A stretch of DNA of 64,000 nucleotides, taken from Spisula solida (Eukaryota > Mollusca > Bivalvia > Venerida > Mactridae). The position numbers were made by a program, and so were the translations under genes. The DNA is taken from positions 253,001 to 317,000 of the forward strand of contig OX365953.1 in NCBI GenBank assembly GCA_947247005.1, given 5' to 3'. Shown piece after piece: positions 10,703 to 23,850 of this stretch; position 1 is the first letter of the stretch; each line of letters opens with the position of its first letter. A model generated the notes under the pieces. The model worked only from the letters and a program-made list of their open reading frames with translations, was not told where the DNA came from and did no database searches.

Positions 10703-12454
10703 TTATTTTAATGTATGTAATTGTTATAATTTTATGATACATCAACGTACATGTACAATGAAGACAACAAATTCACGTAATAATTTAACTTTTTATAAAA
10801 ATATGCAATTCCATTGACTTTGTCTGCTATTTATGGTTATTCATTTTGAAATTTTCAGCAAACCAAATTGTATGGTCCAATGTACGTCCATTTATAGTTT
10901 TAAATTTTTCTGATTAAGAGCTGGTTTCTGTTAAAATATACAGAACATATCTTTGATTGTAAAACATCGTAAACAAATATACATACATATACACGCATTT
11001 TTACAATATGGTACATGTGGTGGGGCGGGATGGTGATCACAAACAATCTAGAATAACAATACGGTAAAATAATCCTTCTAATTACATACATTTATATAGA
11101 GTCAAATGTTTTAATGTGGAAATATGTAATTTCATAAAACAAAGCGGTAATTATCAAACAAACAACGTCAAGAGTTCGGGCAAATTTACAGTTCATTTCA
11201 TTAAAAGCCATCCCAAGAGCAATTGCCCTTAATTTAAAAAGAAATGTTATGAATATTTTAAGATGATGTGGTAATGGAACAAGTCTTAAGAAAGAAAGAA
11301 AGGATTTATGTATCTATCTTAATTCTTCTTGGGAATAAAGTTCCCATTGTGTAATGCTCGTATTTGTATTTTGTGGTAACTTTGGAGGAATTTTGAAGTT
11401 GTATGGATGCAATTTACACGTACTAGCAGTAAAAAAACTAATATGATGTAATATAGTTTTACAGTTTTCTGAATGTGTTGCATTGAACTCATTCTGTTAG
11501 TTTATTTGACATTCCTCAGCCATTAACTTCCCCCTTATTGTTCACGGCTTCTATTCACGAGAACAAAAAATATTTAAACTCTAATTGACAATATAAGGAA
11601 AATTTATCATCCTGTCCATTCTTTTGTATTTTATTTCAGAAATAATATGCACATGTGTTTTATCGTATAATGAATCACGGTCACGAGTTCAGATGGGTAG
11701 GACGTGTGATTTAATGTATGTATCCGAACGAGTGACCGCGCTTTATTAAAGATAAAACACAGTTACATATTCATTATTTCTATTATAACATAGCCCATAT
11801 TGGCATATTCCGCATTTGACAACACATCAAGACATATTAACCGCTGCACACCTTGGTGAAAGGGTCGGTTGTGTTAGAACTTTGTTGTTGCGTTTGACAG
11901 AGACAGTCGTAGTACGTGGCCTTTCGGTTTTATCCCTGCCTAATTGGCCAATGAACACCGGCTTCTAGGGAAAATCCCTGCTTAATTGGCCAATGAACAC
12001 CGGCTTCTAGGGAAAAACACTTCCATCTTAGAAAATACATTTAAAAAAATTATTATTCGAGCCGAAGGACAGTATAGGTTTAAGACGAGGACTTCGTTTA
12101 GTAGGAGATAAATTCGAGTCGGAGTAAGCCAATATATATATATATCTTGAATGATGCAAAAACGTTGTTGTTTCAGCACTATCAGCCCTTTGGTTGTTGA
12201 AGGAAAGTCAGGAAGTAAATCCACTTATACACCGACACACCCACTGATTAAACGTATGCTATATTTTCGTAATGAGACACTATTGTAAGCTGTACAAAGT
12301 CTGTTTGTAGAAACCATATACTCAGAAAATAATTGGTCAATTATTATAAAGTGGTCTACGTATTTTTTGAATGGCTCTCGTACATAAACAGCTTCGCCTC
12401 TGATAATATGTTTATCGTTTTTACAAAACTGTACATGTACTTTAAAAAATATAA
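10703..12454. other. 5' intron of copy 2, mostly unrecognised
   Basis: No gene is seen. An inverted-repeat hairpin lies at 11639-11781 (AGAAATAATATGCACATGTG mirrored at the end). A two-copy 46-bp direct repeat at about 11935-12017 carries ATTGGCCAATGAACACCGGC in each copy. The rest is AT-rich and featureless. Confidence 0.5.
11639..11781. mobile_element. MITE-like inverted repeat
   Basis: AGAAATAATATGCACATGTG with TTTTATC at the left is mirrored by GATAAAACAC...ATTATTTCT at the right; the centre is a second imperfect hairpin. It is non-coding, 143 bp, and lies in the 5' intron of copy 2. Confidence 0.55.
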
Positions 12455-12835
12455 TAATAATCAGACAGGGAGGGAAGGCAGCACTCATCAGAAACAACAG
12501 TGTACGGAAGACTGAACATCCACAGAAAACACGACATCCTACTCAGTTAGTCAAACAAATCCAGAACGAATCAAATGAACGCCACACACCACAAGGACAA
12601 CCCACAAACAAATCTTAACATATACAATGCCCATGCTCTTTTGAAGGAAACAAAACAGCCTCATAATTGGCAACGCAATTACAGAAGGGGAAGAACATAC
12701 CAAAAGGACAAGGAGGACAACAAACAAACAACACTTAACGTATACAATGTTCAAGCTCGTTTGAAAGAAACGAAACAGTTTATGCTGGACAACGAAATTG
12801 GAAGATAGCACATACACAATAAACACAGTATCCCA
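12455..12835 (+). mobile_element. Dispersed repeat family B, copy 2
   Basis: Opens with CAGACAGGGAGGGAAGGCAG and 'ACTCATCAGAAACAAC'. It then contains two tandem versions of one module: 12585-12690 and 12715-12835, each with AAGGACAA, an ACAAACAA-type stretch, AA(T/C)(G/A)TATACAATG and GAAACAAAACAG or GAAACGAAACAG. Short open frames through it are not credible genes. Confidence 0.6.
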
Positions 12836-12879
12836 GATACTAGTATTTTGTAATTTTCTTTTTAACTTTTACTGTCTTC

Positions 12880-15456
12880 AATCTGTCCGATAAAATCCTC
12901 TGGTGTTGGCGAACCCTTTCTTGACCAAAATATCAGATATCATTGCCCTGTCCACTGCTGCCTTGATATTGCAAAACCAAAGTCGTTGTCGTTCAAACGA
13001 AGAGTCTGGAAATTTGATGAAGGGGACTACCAGAGTCTACGCCGAGCAGCATCAATATTCGATTGGCAGTCACTCTTTGATAATAATATCGACACGTACA
13101 CAAGCAATATTACCAATGAAATAATGACAATGTCTAACAAATATATCCCAAACAAAGTAGTCACAATACGACAAACGGAACCTCCTTGGATTCACAACGA
13201 CATACGTAAACATATCAGAAAACGAAAACGTGCATACGACAAAGCCAAACGATCTCAAAATCCTATACATTGGCAAGCATACAAACAACTTAGAAATAAA
13301 ACAACCGACATGGTCAGACATGCCAAACATCATCTATCCCAAAAGATTGCAGATAAACTAAAACAGCCAGATCTCAAAATAACAGACTATTGGAAAATAC
13401 TCAAACAATTCATATCACCCACTAAAAAATCAAGCATAGATATACTACACGATAATGGAAACATAATCACAGACAACACAGACAAAGCCAATCTTCTGAA
13501 CAACTTCTTCCAAGCACAGACGCAACTAAACGATCAAGATAAAGTTCTCCCTTCTCTACAAACTAACCGAGATGCAAATGTTCTATGTAACATCCAAATC
13601 ACAGAAGAAGAGGTAGAGAGTACACTCAAATCACTTAGTACAGGCAAAGCATCAGGTCCAGACAACATTAACAGTAGGATACTCAAAGAACTTTCACATG
13701 AATTAGCAAGTCCTCTCTGTGCACTTTTCAACAGATCTCTGTATATGGCAAAGGTACCATCCCTTTGGAAACTAGCTAATGTCTGCGCTATCCATAAAAA
13801 AAAAACGATCCACATACAGTGTCAAATTACAGACCTATTTCTTTACTTAGCACTATCAGTAAAACACTTGAAAAAATAATTCACAAGCACGCATACAACT
13901 TCCTCAAGTCCAACAACATTATTACCCCACTTCAGTCAGGTTTTGTTCCCAATGATTCAACTTCCAACCAACTTGTCTCTATATATAACTCTTTCTGTAA
14001 AGCCTTAGATGATGGCAAGGAGGTTAGGGCTGTTTTCTGTGATATATCGAAAGCATTTGACCGAGTTTGGCATCGGGGTCTTCTACATAAACTGGAAACA
14101 AATGGGATTTCCGGTCAGCTTCTCTTATGGTTCAAAGATTATCTTTCTGGTAGAAGGCAAAGGGTCGTTCTTTGTGGTTCCTCTTCTGAAACTGTACCTA
14201 TAACTGCTGGTGTTCCACAAGGTTCCATTCTTGGTCCCCTCTTGTTTATCCTTTATATCAATGACATCGTTACTGACATCGGTTCTAACATCCGTCTCTT
14301 CGCTGATGACACAAGCCTCTATATAACTGTTGATGATCCAATCAATTCAGCAATTGCTCTCAATACAGACCTCAATACTATCTCAAACTGGGCCGAAAAA
14401 TGGCTGGTCGATTTCAATCCAAATAAAACAACTGCCTTGCTTATTTCTCGAAAACACAACAAGCCATTTCACCCCCCTCTCTCTATGAATAATACAATTA
14501 TATCAGAAGTTAGATCTCACAAACATCTAGGAGTTACATTCTCTCATGACGGAACTTGGCATGAGCACATCGACACAATGAGAAGGAAAGCATGGCAACG
14601 TATCAGTATCATGCGCTCACTCAAATTCACCCTTGATAGAAAGTCATTAGAAACTATATACTCGTCTTTCATTCGACCTCTATTGGAGTATTCAGACGTT
14701 GTTTGGGACAATCTTTCTCTCCATGATCAAAACGAGTTGGAGAAAATACAACATGAGGCTTGTAGAATCATATGTGGAGCCACGAAACTTATCTCCATTG
14801 AGAATCTTCATAAGGAAACCTGCTTTGAAACTCTCAAACAAAGGAGGGAAAAACACAAACTAACACTCTTTTATAAAATGACAAATAACTTATCTCCTCA
14901 GTATCTCAATTCTCTTGTACCGGAAATCGTAGGCGATACAACAACGTACAATCTGCGAAACGCCAACAACACGAGAAGCATCCCATGTCATACTCAGCTC
15001 TATGCAAACTCATTTCTACCATCAGCTGTTCATGCATGGAATCAACTTCCTCTGAACCACCGCAACTGCCCATCACTCAATGCTTTCAAAACCCAACTCA
15101 ATGTTAATAAACCCAAGGTCCCTTTTCATTACTACTCTGGCGACCGCAAACAGCAAATTCTACACACTCGTATCAGAACCCACTGCAGCAACTTAAACGA
15201 ACACTTATTTTCTAAAAACTTGATACCGAGCCCTCTCTGTGAATGCGGCTTCATCGAGAATACTCACCATTACTTCTTTGAGTGTCACTTGTACCAGCAA
15301 CAACGCAATGAACTCGTCGAGCTCATTCAACACCTTACTACACCTTCGCTGTCTACCTTTTTATATGGTGATCCAGTTCTCTCGAATGACTCAAACAGCG
15401 AAATTTTCGCACATGTCCAAAACTACATTAGATCAACAAATCGTTTTGATGCATAA
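12880..15456 (+). pseudogene. 5'-truncated LINE (non-LTR retrotransposon) with reverse transcriptase
   Basis: ORF2 remnant. At 12940-12975 the end of the apurinic endonuclease domain is visible (SDHCPV-like), broken by two extra bases after TCAGAT. From 12986 a frame runs through the linker and the start of the reverse transcriptase (GKASGPDNINSRILKEL). A one-base slip in the A run at 13796-13805 moves it to the frame of 13819-15456. That frame has SNYRPISLLS, motif A FCDISKAFDRVWH, motif B GVPQGSILGPLLFILYINDI and the catalytic FADD. It ends in a CxC...H...C zinc-binding tail (CECGFIENTHHYFFEC). There is no RNase H domain. The type resembles Jockey/CR1-group elements, but the clade is not certain. 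Few disruptions suggest a fairly young insertion. It sits in the 5' intron of copy 2, same strand. Confidence 0.93.
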
Positions 15457-16170
15457 CATTCTTCTTTATTAATGCTATACATGAAACTGAAATAATTTCT
15501 AATTATTGGCACAATGTATCAATCCACAAACACGTTTAGGCATGCTCATATTTTAGAACCAACTACACGTCCCGTTGGTATATGTGACCATACCTCTATA
15601 CATCTATATCTCTCCATCTTTTCTATCTCTATCAATCTGCCAAACACTCTTTTCCATTCTTTTCCCTCCCAAAATCATCATTTATGTACGTAATTTCCAC
15701 TGTTTACAACTTCATAAAGTTACCAATTATTCCATGCTATTCATAAGGAACGAGTTTATAAATAAGCTTTGCTTTCTACTCAATCCTTAATATGTGTAAA
15801 TGAATGTTATAATATTATATGTTTATAAAGAAATAAATATTGTTTAAACTAAGTGGACACTGACACAGTGGTAATAGGGCATATTGACTTTTCGTTTTTA
15901 TGGGTGAAGTGCTAAATAATCGGTAATATTTATAATCAATGCAAGTTGCGTCACTATAAGATACTAGTGAATCCTTGTTTGGCCGTAATAAGTAACTTCA
16001 CGTGCATAAATCCGCTCGATAACTACACGGTGGATTATCAAAAGGGAACATTAGACACTCCAAACAGTAGGCATTGTTTGTGTTAGTTATTATAAACAAC
16101 AAAATGATATTATATATATGACTTGATCAATTATGTACACAAACAACAAAAGCCATATACACAAAGTATA
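15457..16170. other. LINE 3' tail and intron remainder
   Basis: Probable 3' untranslated tail of the LINE, with an AATAAATATTG stretch near 15830, followed by unrecognised intron sequence. No clear poly-A tail or target-site duplication was found. Confidence 0.4.
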
Positions 16171-16425
16171 CCAAAAAGAAAATATTAAGTCAGACAGGTC
16201 AGGTAGCACTCAACATAACCAGCCGAGCACAGAAAACATAAAAAACATACAAGGCACAATGTCCATCTGAACAACTAAACAATGATCCACCTAAGTCCAA
16301 GCTGTTGAAAAGCGGTATGCCCAAGCTGAATGACCAAGTTCAAACAGTCAAACGGCTAAAATACCTAGTTGTAACTAGAAGCCCTAAAAAGTAGAAAAAA
16401 CAGTATTAAAAAGCTGAATATCAAC
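16171..16425 (+). mobile_element. Dispersed repeat family A, copy 2
   Basis: Begins CAAAAAGAAAATATTAAGTC and contains CAACATAACCAGCCGAGCAC, the same order as 1676-2012. It lies about 60 bp before the acceptor of the first coding exon of copy 2. Confidence 0.75.
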
Positions 16426-16506
16426 TGTCTTAATTATTATTATATTTATTAAATCACACACAATTAAAAGACTTGTAAATATCTTCAGGATTTTTGACAA
16501 ATCGCA

Positions 16507-19500
16507 ATGGGAGCCTGTGACGGATGCCTCGGTATTATATTGATGGGAATCATTGCCATCCCGGCGAGTTTATTCCAAGCTATTGGGGTGTTTACTAAAG
16601 ATTGGGTTAGAGCTACATCTTGTGAAGAGCTCGACTACAAGCCCTCATGTTGTAATGCTTCTGCTGATCTGTCCAGTGGTGATCCTAATTGTGAAGGGCC
16701 ATATGGACTTGGTGGTAAGTGACTACTGTTATAGTTTTAATCAAATGTCTCTCTTTCCCTTCAGGGGCTTTTTCTGAGTCTGTCCTCTGTATCTGCCTTG
16801 GCAGATGATGCACATGCGCCCTTGTGGCTGCAACACTATAATGTAAAGTGCTTTTGAACGTGTGTTGGCATAAAAAAGGCGCTATAGATCTGGTATACTT
16901 TTTTATTTTTATATTTATAGTTTTCAGGAAACATTATTTGATATTTGTGTCAATACTCGTACGGCAATACAATATTATTTGTAACTAAACAAAATAATAA
17001 AAATAAAACAGATCATCGACAATGTAATTTGTTATGTAAACATGGACACAGTGAAATTTCCTTTAGCATAATATCATCTAGAAGGAAGCAATAAGAAGAC
17101 ATTGAACATTGTGGATTAAATCAATTTTATTCATACAAAAGTAGAAATATTAAACGGACTACATTGAGAAAGATGCTTGGTTAACAGTATACACATCCAC
17201 CCAATTTGCTGGTAAAGAGTAGATCACGCATTCTTAAATTTGGGCCAATCTGGATGGTACAGGAATGAAAATCTGACCTTCAAGTTCATTAAAAACATCT
17301 ATCTGACATAAAAGTCGAACATCTTTAGCAACATTTTTCATACATGCGCTCATCAATAAACATATACATTTTTCTATGTTGCTGTTTGAAACACGCATGT
17401 GTTTTCATCAGTGTATTTTACGTTATGACTGCATATATGATATACTGACTAACCTAAAGAACACGACAATGTTGTTCAGTAATGCTTTGGTTATTTTTAA
17501 TACTCAAATACAACTTATCTACACATACCACCTGTATGAAAACAATCAACTGCCAGTATATTTATGAAACCGGTATGTACATAATAACATTCAATTTTGT
17601 TTTCACTCCTTTTAACACTCGTTTAGTTTCTTATATGTTTTGATTAGTGGTACAAATTCATACAAGTCTCAGTGTTATATTCAAAAACATAAGTCATTAC
17701 ATATGACACTACTTAATAATTTGGGACAATATCTAGAATAATCTGGCTACGGACATTTATACAGGTGCGTGTTTTTGTACTGAAGTAATCGTCACGTAAA
17801 ATTCACAAGAAAATCATCAACCAATACAAGAATAAAACGCTACGTGTTTTGTTGAAGTGATGTGTCTGGCCTCATTTTTTCGAACTATTTGCATGAGTGA
17901 ACCAGAAAAATCAAATACACGACGATATAGCTTCTAGTGATTAGTTAACGCGTTGAACAAAATGTTGTCATGTAAACTACTACTATAAAGTAAAAAGAAC
18001 ATTAAACACGTAACTAGAACATAAGAAAAATAATCTGATAGGTTTTGAAACACAAAAACATGATTTTCCGTTAATACATACCCCAACACGCTTAACATGC
18101 TTTAGAGTTTTGCCATGTAACATGTATTGACTGTCACGTAAAATACCAGTTTTGAAACCTGTTCTAAACAACAATTAACACACAACAAACCTTCAATCCG
18201 GAAGCAGAACTTGTGCAAATAACATATTAATACCAAATACTATTTAAAAAAGGTACCTCCTATAACTATACATGATTCTATAAGAGCCCTGTTCAGTCAT
18301 CAGAAAGTTTGAAGAATCGCATCCATTTCCTAGTAGACACGGGTTGATCAAATTTACATTGTATATTACTTTCGTTTTTATGCAATGACATTTAAATGAA
18401 AACAAATATCACATAACCATTACTAAAGCCTATAAGACAATAAATCATTGCCAATATGCCAACAATGTATTGCTGTATAGCTCAAACAACTGTGGAATTA
18501 TTTTGTATTTTACGTGACGTGATTGTACACACATTTGCTTTCATTATATGCATTAATTTGTCATAAATGAACGATAATAGGCTAGTGTATATAACATTCA
18601 TGTCACAGGCAACATTGCTTCTCATCAAAATTTATAACTGCAATAATCTTTTTCATATAATGTATACACATGAACTGGAAATTTTACTTCCTAATTACTT
18701 CCTAACTCTTCCAACTTCCTATGTCAAATATTCAGTTTGATTAACATGCAAACTATGCAAATCATTAAGAGTTATCAAAAACTAAAATAACATTGTAAGT
18801 CCTCGAATGCAAAAAAATCAAGCGTATATTAATAAGGAATTTCAAATTTTGAACTTAAATTTTACGTGACACTAAATTGTATTTTACGTGACGAATAAAA
18901 ACATGCTGACCATACGGTAGACACTCAGTATGACTTTAGTTCTAGAATATTCATTACGTTTCACCATTTTCTTTCAAGAATAAACTGAAGTTATGACACA
19001 CATGTCAATAAATAAAAAAAACTCTGTTGAAAAGCAAATAATAGGTCATTCAAAATAAACACACCCTAAACATCAAATGCGTCAAAATGACACAGTATAA
19101 GATATGGTTCATGTCACTGTTAGCGCTGCCAGCTCGCTTTTTTAAAAAAGCGTCACGTAAGTATACCGTCACGTAAAACTTTTACAGCTTTTGGATGCAT
19201 TTTTTCTCATTTATTGTCAATTTCAGATAATGCAATTTTTCATGCAGTTACATTCGTAAGACCTCAGTCATATAACAAGGACTAAATTAATGACTATTCC
19301 TCAATAAATATGCGATTTATGGGCGTCACGTAAGGATACAACATGAGTTACCCTAACTAGGTTATATATGAAATAAACTGAATTATAAAATATTTGGGCG
19401 TGTTTTGTTGTAAAATATGTGTATTTATCAGTAGTATATATATTTGTGAAAAGTCTGGTTTATTGAATTGATGAATTACCGAAAAACTTAACTTAGCAAT

Positions 19501-22500
19501 CACATCAACAAAACAGTGTCACGTAAAATACCTCGTATCTGTGACATGAGGACTGTCAAAAAGATATGAACTATGTAAGTCCGTGTCACTCTCGCACAGT
19601 CATTGGAGCTTTTTCCAACCTATAAGCATACATATAAACAACAAAATGTAAGGCTTAAAATATATTTCTATTTGCAAGAAACATATAAATTTTATGTTTT
19701 GTGCTTGTGACAGTCGATTTTGAGCAGGGTGTCGTATCTTGTAAGCATGCAAATGTTGTAAAAAATATAATTTCAAGTGTCTATAGTATTTTATTTTTAG
19801 GAAATATATAGTACTGACGCTACAAACTAACGCTAACACTTTCGTACGCGTATATACGTTATTAAGGACTATTTGCCATTATCCGACAATCACGCCCATT
19901 ATTTATATGGCGCGTAATAAGTTAAATATTTTTTATTTCAGACCTACATGAAGGTGTGTTTTCCATGCAATTGTTAGCATTTGTTATCGTCTTTACCCCT
20001 GTTGGCTGCGGACTGCTAGACATATGTTGTTTGTCTGATGATGAAAATGCATCTGGTGGTTTAATATTCTTAGGAGGATGCTGTTTCTTGTTGTATCCAG
20101 TAGCAGGTTAGTTTGTAATAGTACAGACGTTTCAACATCATATCATTATGTTTGTTATAAAGGTAAAACGCAACACAACTCGTGTGAGGTTTAAATCGAT
20201 CGTTTGTTTAATGTTGACTTTGTTTCCGCCATGGCATACAAGACGGTGATAATAATAATAACAACTGCATGAAATTTACTATCGGTTAGACGACACTAAA
20301 TTGTATACACGCAACACAACACAGGTCTTTGTTATAATTACCTAATCGCTTTCGTAGTTGTTGCAGAGTCATTAATTCATGTCGAAACGTTAAATGAACA
20401 CACTACAAATGTATATATCCACTTTCAAATTATAAATAGTCCGATAGCGACTAGGCTGGACCCCCATAAACATTAAATATCTTAAAAAGTACAATGCGAA
20501 TTAGAATAAAAATTGGTATATCTTCATACATCAAACTTACCAACTCTCATAAATTAAAACAGAATTTTTGGTCCACAGAAAAGTGTACTTTGCATTTACT
20601 TCCAATATAAAATGGTAAGTCTAAAACACGGTAAATACATATGGGTGATTGAAGTGACTGGAACAGCAAAGATAAACAAATTGGTCAAATATAACTGTAC
20701 ATTAAGTAACACACCAGTGACGATTGCAAATATATAATGAGGTCCATACATCGAAGTGTTTGTGTTTTATGTTGAAGCTCACCTCAAGACTCAACATTTT
20801 GTTTATACAAATGATCATCCCAATCAGAAGGTGGGCCTCAACTATATACACATTGATGACCAGTCAAATGTAGGTCAAAGTTATCCATATATGTCCCGTT
20901 ACAATTTTTACAAATACAATAGCATTAGTCGAACTACCTGATTTGAATGGCTTATTTTACTCCCTGTCCATTTGTTGATTAAAATACAAAAATTAATACA
21001 TAAGACACAATGAGGAAAAAAATAATGAGTTCGAAAAAGTTCTGAAATTTAAACACAGAGTTGGTAAAGGTAATTTAGTGTACCATACCAAATTCCAATC
21101 AAATTGCATAATAACTTTAAAAGATATTTAAGGTCTATGGGGGTCCAGCCTTGTCGCTAACCGACTATACAAACGAATCACTTGGTTAAACTCGTATATA
21201 TTTGTACGTATTAGAAATTCATGTAATTTAAAACAACATTTTGACTAAATTTAGGCAGATAAAGACTTAGTTTTGTCTGAGTACTGTGATAATGACAGGT
21301 TATGAAAACTAGAAAATTAAAGTAGGGAAATCAAAGTTCGCAGAACCAAATGCACGTATACTTACGTAGTTTCAAAACACAGAATTTCTCGCTTTCATCA
21401 TCAAAAGACAAAACAATGCAAGTTCCACAAATGGATCCCATGTGTACAAGTGAAAAAGAGCGTCATCAAAATGCGCGAACTGCAATTACTCGTATGCCAT
21501 CCATTTGTACTAGCTATGACGACAGCGATAGATGTGAAGATGATGCTTGGAACGATATTCGTTTTTTCTAACTCGTCTATGTTTGCATTTTGATACTGAA
21601 GGCTAGGAATAAATTGTTTCAAACCGACGACATATCGAGGTTTATGACGTTTGGTTTCACACCTTCCATTTCAACAAACTAGCTTAAACTTGAACCAACA
21701 AAATTGTCAAACAATTTACAAAACGTATACCTGTTAACGTGAGTAGATAGTGGACATCTAATGAATCAGACCAATGCCAAGTTTGAATGAAACAAAATCT
21801 TTGTTAGGAAGTAAGATGTGGATATCTGACCGTCGTTATTATTTTGTCGGTTTATGATTGTAAGGAGACAAATTCATTAATATCTGCATCAAATTGCAAA
21901 TCTAACATAGCACGTGAGATTTGCCTTTTTTGAGTATATGGAGCTTACCATATTTTATTACCGCGATCAAATATAGCTGTTTGATGACGTCACGTTTGAC
22001 GTCATATAGTATGACAAATGACGTAACGGTGACGGTAACGTTCCTAGGAAAGAAAGTAGTTTGACGTCAACCTGTCTTGTTGTGCTATAAATGGTAAAGC
22101 ATTGGCGATGTTAGAATCGAAATAATAAATAGGAGTTGTGCTTTGTTGTGTTATAAAATATAGACACTCGTTTGAATGCGTACATTAAATCACTCGTGCT
22201 ACGCACTCGTGATTTAATTACTGCGCACCCAAACACATGCCTATATCTTATTACGCAACAAAACATAGCTACGTATTAATTATTTCTTAATTATTAGTAA
22301 TACATCATTTTACAAGTAATTATGCAATGGACCTAACACGTTTTCCTATTTATAGATTACATTTGGTATTACTTCTTACTTTTTACTTGTAAAAATAACA
22401 AGTAGTGATAATTTGAAGGCAACATAAGGTTGAGGGATTGAAATTGCGATATGCGCCGACATGAATCTAACTAAAATTATCTTGTTTACTTTTCAGGCAT

Positions 22501-22855
22501 TTTGAATTTCATTGGTTGTATGATCGTAGTTGGGGTATATTCCGGACAATCGTTTGGGAAATCATTCGACTTTTGTCTTGGTGGTGGACTATATGTGCTC
22601 ATTCTAACTCTCATACTTATATTTCTCCTACATCTCAAACATAAACGAAAAGCTCAAGCTGAAAAACAAAGGAGGGGGGGTATACAACGGACAGATAATA
22701 CCGGATCTGCGGCTCCTTATGGTCACGTTACACACACCGTACAAGTCGAGTCGACTCAAGTTACGACACAAGTCCAAGATCCGGAAACTGGAGGCTTCAT
22801 AAGTATGGTCAGCAAAGTGAATGTTTATCGCCAGCTTAGACACTGGTCATCATAA
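16507..22855 (+). CDS. Tetraspan membrane protein, intact member of the array (copy 2)
   Basis: Family not recognised. Coding exons are 16507-16714, 19942-20106 and 22497-22855 (732 nt, 243 aa plus stop), all with phase 1 junctions and GT/AG sites; acceptor AG 16487-16488 lies just before the ATG. Four hydrophobic segments are visible: about residues 8-27; about 75-98 (MQLLAFVIVFTPVGCGLLDI); 105-140; and 150-170 (YVLILTLILIFLLHL). The first outer loop has DWVRATSCEEL and five cysteines, and the second has YSGQSFG. A basic cytoplasmic tail (KHKRKAQAEKQRR) leads to AAPYG and DPETGGF motifs. The topology is like claudin/PMP22-type proteins, but the claudin GLW..C signature is absent, so homology is not claimed. 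It is the only one of four neighbouring copies without a defect. A candidate poly-A signal AATAAA is at 23260. Confidence 0.85.
16800..16905 (+). repeat. SINE-like 3' fragment
   Basis: 'TAATGTAAAGTGCTTTTGAA' and 'AAAAAAGGCGCTATAGATC' form the stem-like tail (AAGTGCTTT ... AAAGGCGCTATA) common to many tRNA-derived SINEs. No tRNA head is visible. It lies in intron 1 of copy 2. Confidence 0.4.
17791..19532. repeat. Dispersed GTCACGTAA motif cluster
   Basis: Nine occurrences of GTCACGTAA or its complement lie at about 17791, 18133, 18510, 18862, 18884, 19152, 19168, 19325 and 19518, in both orientations. Several extend to GTCACGTAAAATACC (18133, 19518) or GTATTTTACGTGAC (18505). The sequence between them is not obviously repeated. 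They fill intron 1 of copy 2. They may be transposase-binding subterminal repeats of a decayed DNA transposon, or protein binding sites. Confidence 0.7.
20437..21167. mobile_element. TIR-flanked DNA transposon, non-autonomous
   Basis: Left end TAGTCCGATAGCGACTAGGC with GGACCCCCATA is mirrored at the right end, with similarity extending about 85 bp inward (TTAAATATCTTAAAAAGT). TA is present at both outer edges. There is no transposase frame in 731 bp. It lies in intron 2 of copy 2. Confidence 0.85.
21981..22060. promoter_or_regulatory. CRE/ATF-like site cluster in intron 2 of copy 2
   Basis: TGATGACGTCACGTTTGACG, GACGTCATATAG and AAATGACGTAACGGTGACGG give at least three TGACGT half-sites or full palindromes in 60 bp. 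The equivalent intron of copy 1 holds a whole minisatellite of TGACGTCA. Enhancer function is inferred, not shown. Confidence 0.4.
22136..22270. mobile_element. MITE-like palindrome
   Basis: TTTGTTGTGTTATAAAATAT at the left is mirrored by ATATCTTATTACGCAACAAA at the right, with an inner palindrome AAATCACTCGTGCTACGCAC...GTGATTTAAT. It is non-coding, in intron 2 of copy 2. Confidence 0.55.
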
Positions 22856-23554
22856 TCTGTTCGAGGAGCGTTTTCATGTTTCATGACAAGTTTCATAGAA
22901 ATTTTGAAGTTAAACTTTGCATCAACTACATGATTATTTTTGCAGAAATGCAAATACACTTACTCGCGAAATATTCTTAAATTGTATTAAGATTTCATTT
23001 TAAGGTACCGTTCTTATTGAATCATATTTGTATAGGTGACATAAACCTGAAAACATTATCGTATACAGTTATACATATCAATTGAAATGTAAACTTGACG
23101 AAGACAAAGATCAATTCGTATCGAGAATATAATCCGTATGATCTACGTATATACAAAAGCATCGATCTACTTTATTTTATCTAATGATAACATCACGTCG
23201 AAATTGCAGAAAACATAAGCTTCATGCATTTGAAATGAAACTTTTCAACCAGGAAGTATAATAAATAAACTGGTTATTCTGATTCTGTTTTTAAAACCGA
23301 AAGGAAGTGAGGATTTTCGGGACTGTCTGGTATATACTGTTGCTAAGTGATAGAATTAAGCATTAAACACATGCGCTCCTTATTTCAATTAGATCTTCTC
23401 CGAACTGCTGAAGCATTAAAACAAATATAGCTCAATCTAGTATATCTATGACTGCCCATGTACAATGTTCTAATACAGTTTTACACACACGCACATCCAC
23501 ATCCATACATCCCCCCACACAGGGAGTAGCCCTGGTACATCAGTGGAAAAAGAT
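22856..23554. other. 3' flank of copy 2
   Basis: Includes the candidate poly-A signal AATAAA at 23260-23265. At 23338-23375 a single diverged unit like the left-edge minisatellite (GTTGCTAAGTGATAGAATTA) is seen. No gene. Confidence 0.4.
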
Positions 23555-23850
23555 ACTATAAAAGTCAGACAGGGAAGGCAGCACAGCTGAGCACAGAAAA
23601 CAGAAACAACACAGACCACATTCACACGGGACAATGCCCAACACACAACTGAACGAGAAAATAAAACTAAACCGCCGAACGTGCAAATCTCAACCGCCAA
23701 AAAGCCGTAAGACAAAGTTTCAGCTATAAAAAAGGTTGATTGACCTAGTTTTAGATATAAAAAGTCATAAGACAATAGTTTTAGCTTCCAAAAAGTCCTC
23801 ATTATTTTTGGAATAACAGTAAATAAAAAGACAATAATCAAATGGACAGG
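23555..23850 (+). mobile_element. Dispersed repeat family A, copy 3
   Basis: Carries AAGTCAGACAGGGAAGGCAG then GCTGAGCACAGAAAACAGAA and the internal AGTTTTAGCT echoes seen in the other copies. The ends are diverged. Confidence 0.6.

Noticed and set aside
12575..12808. 77-aa open frame
   Set aside because: It lies wholly in a dispersed repeat (family B) with two tandem modules; no splice context or homology.
16507..22855. Naming the intact tetraspan as a claudin
   Set aside because: Four membrane segments fit, but the GLW..C signature of claudin loop 1 is missing, so only topology is similar.
23470..23841. 123-aa minus-strand open frame
   Set aside because: It overlaps a family A repeat and has low-complexity composition; copies elsewhere do not keep the frame.
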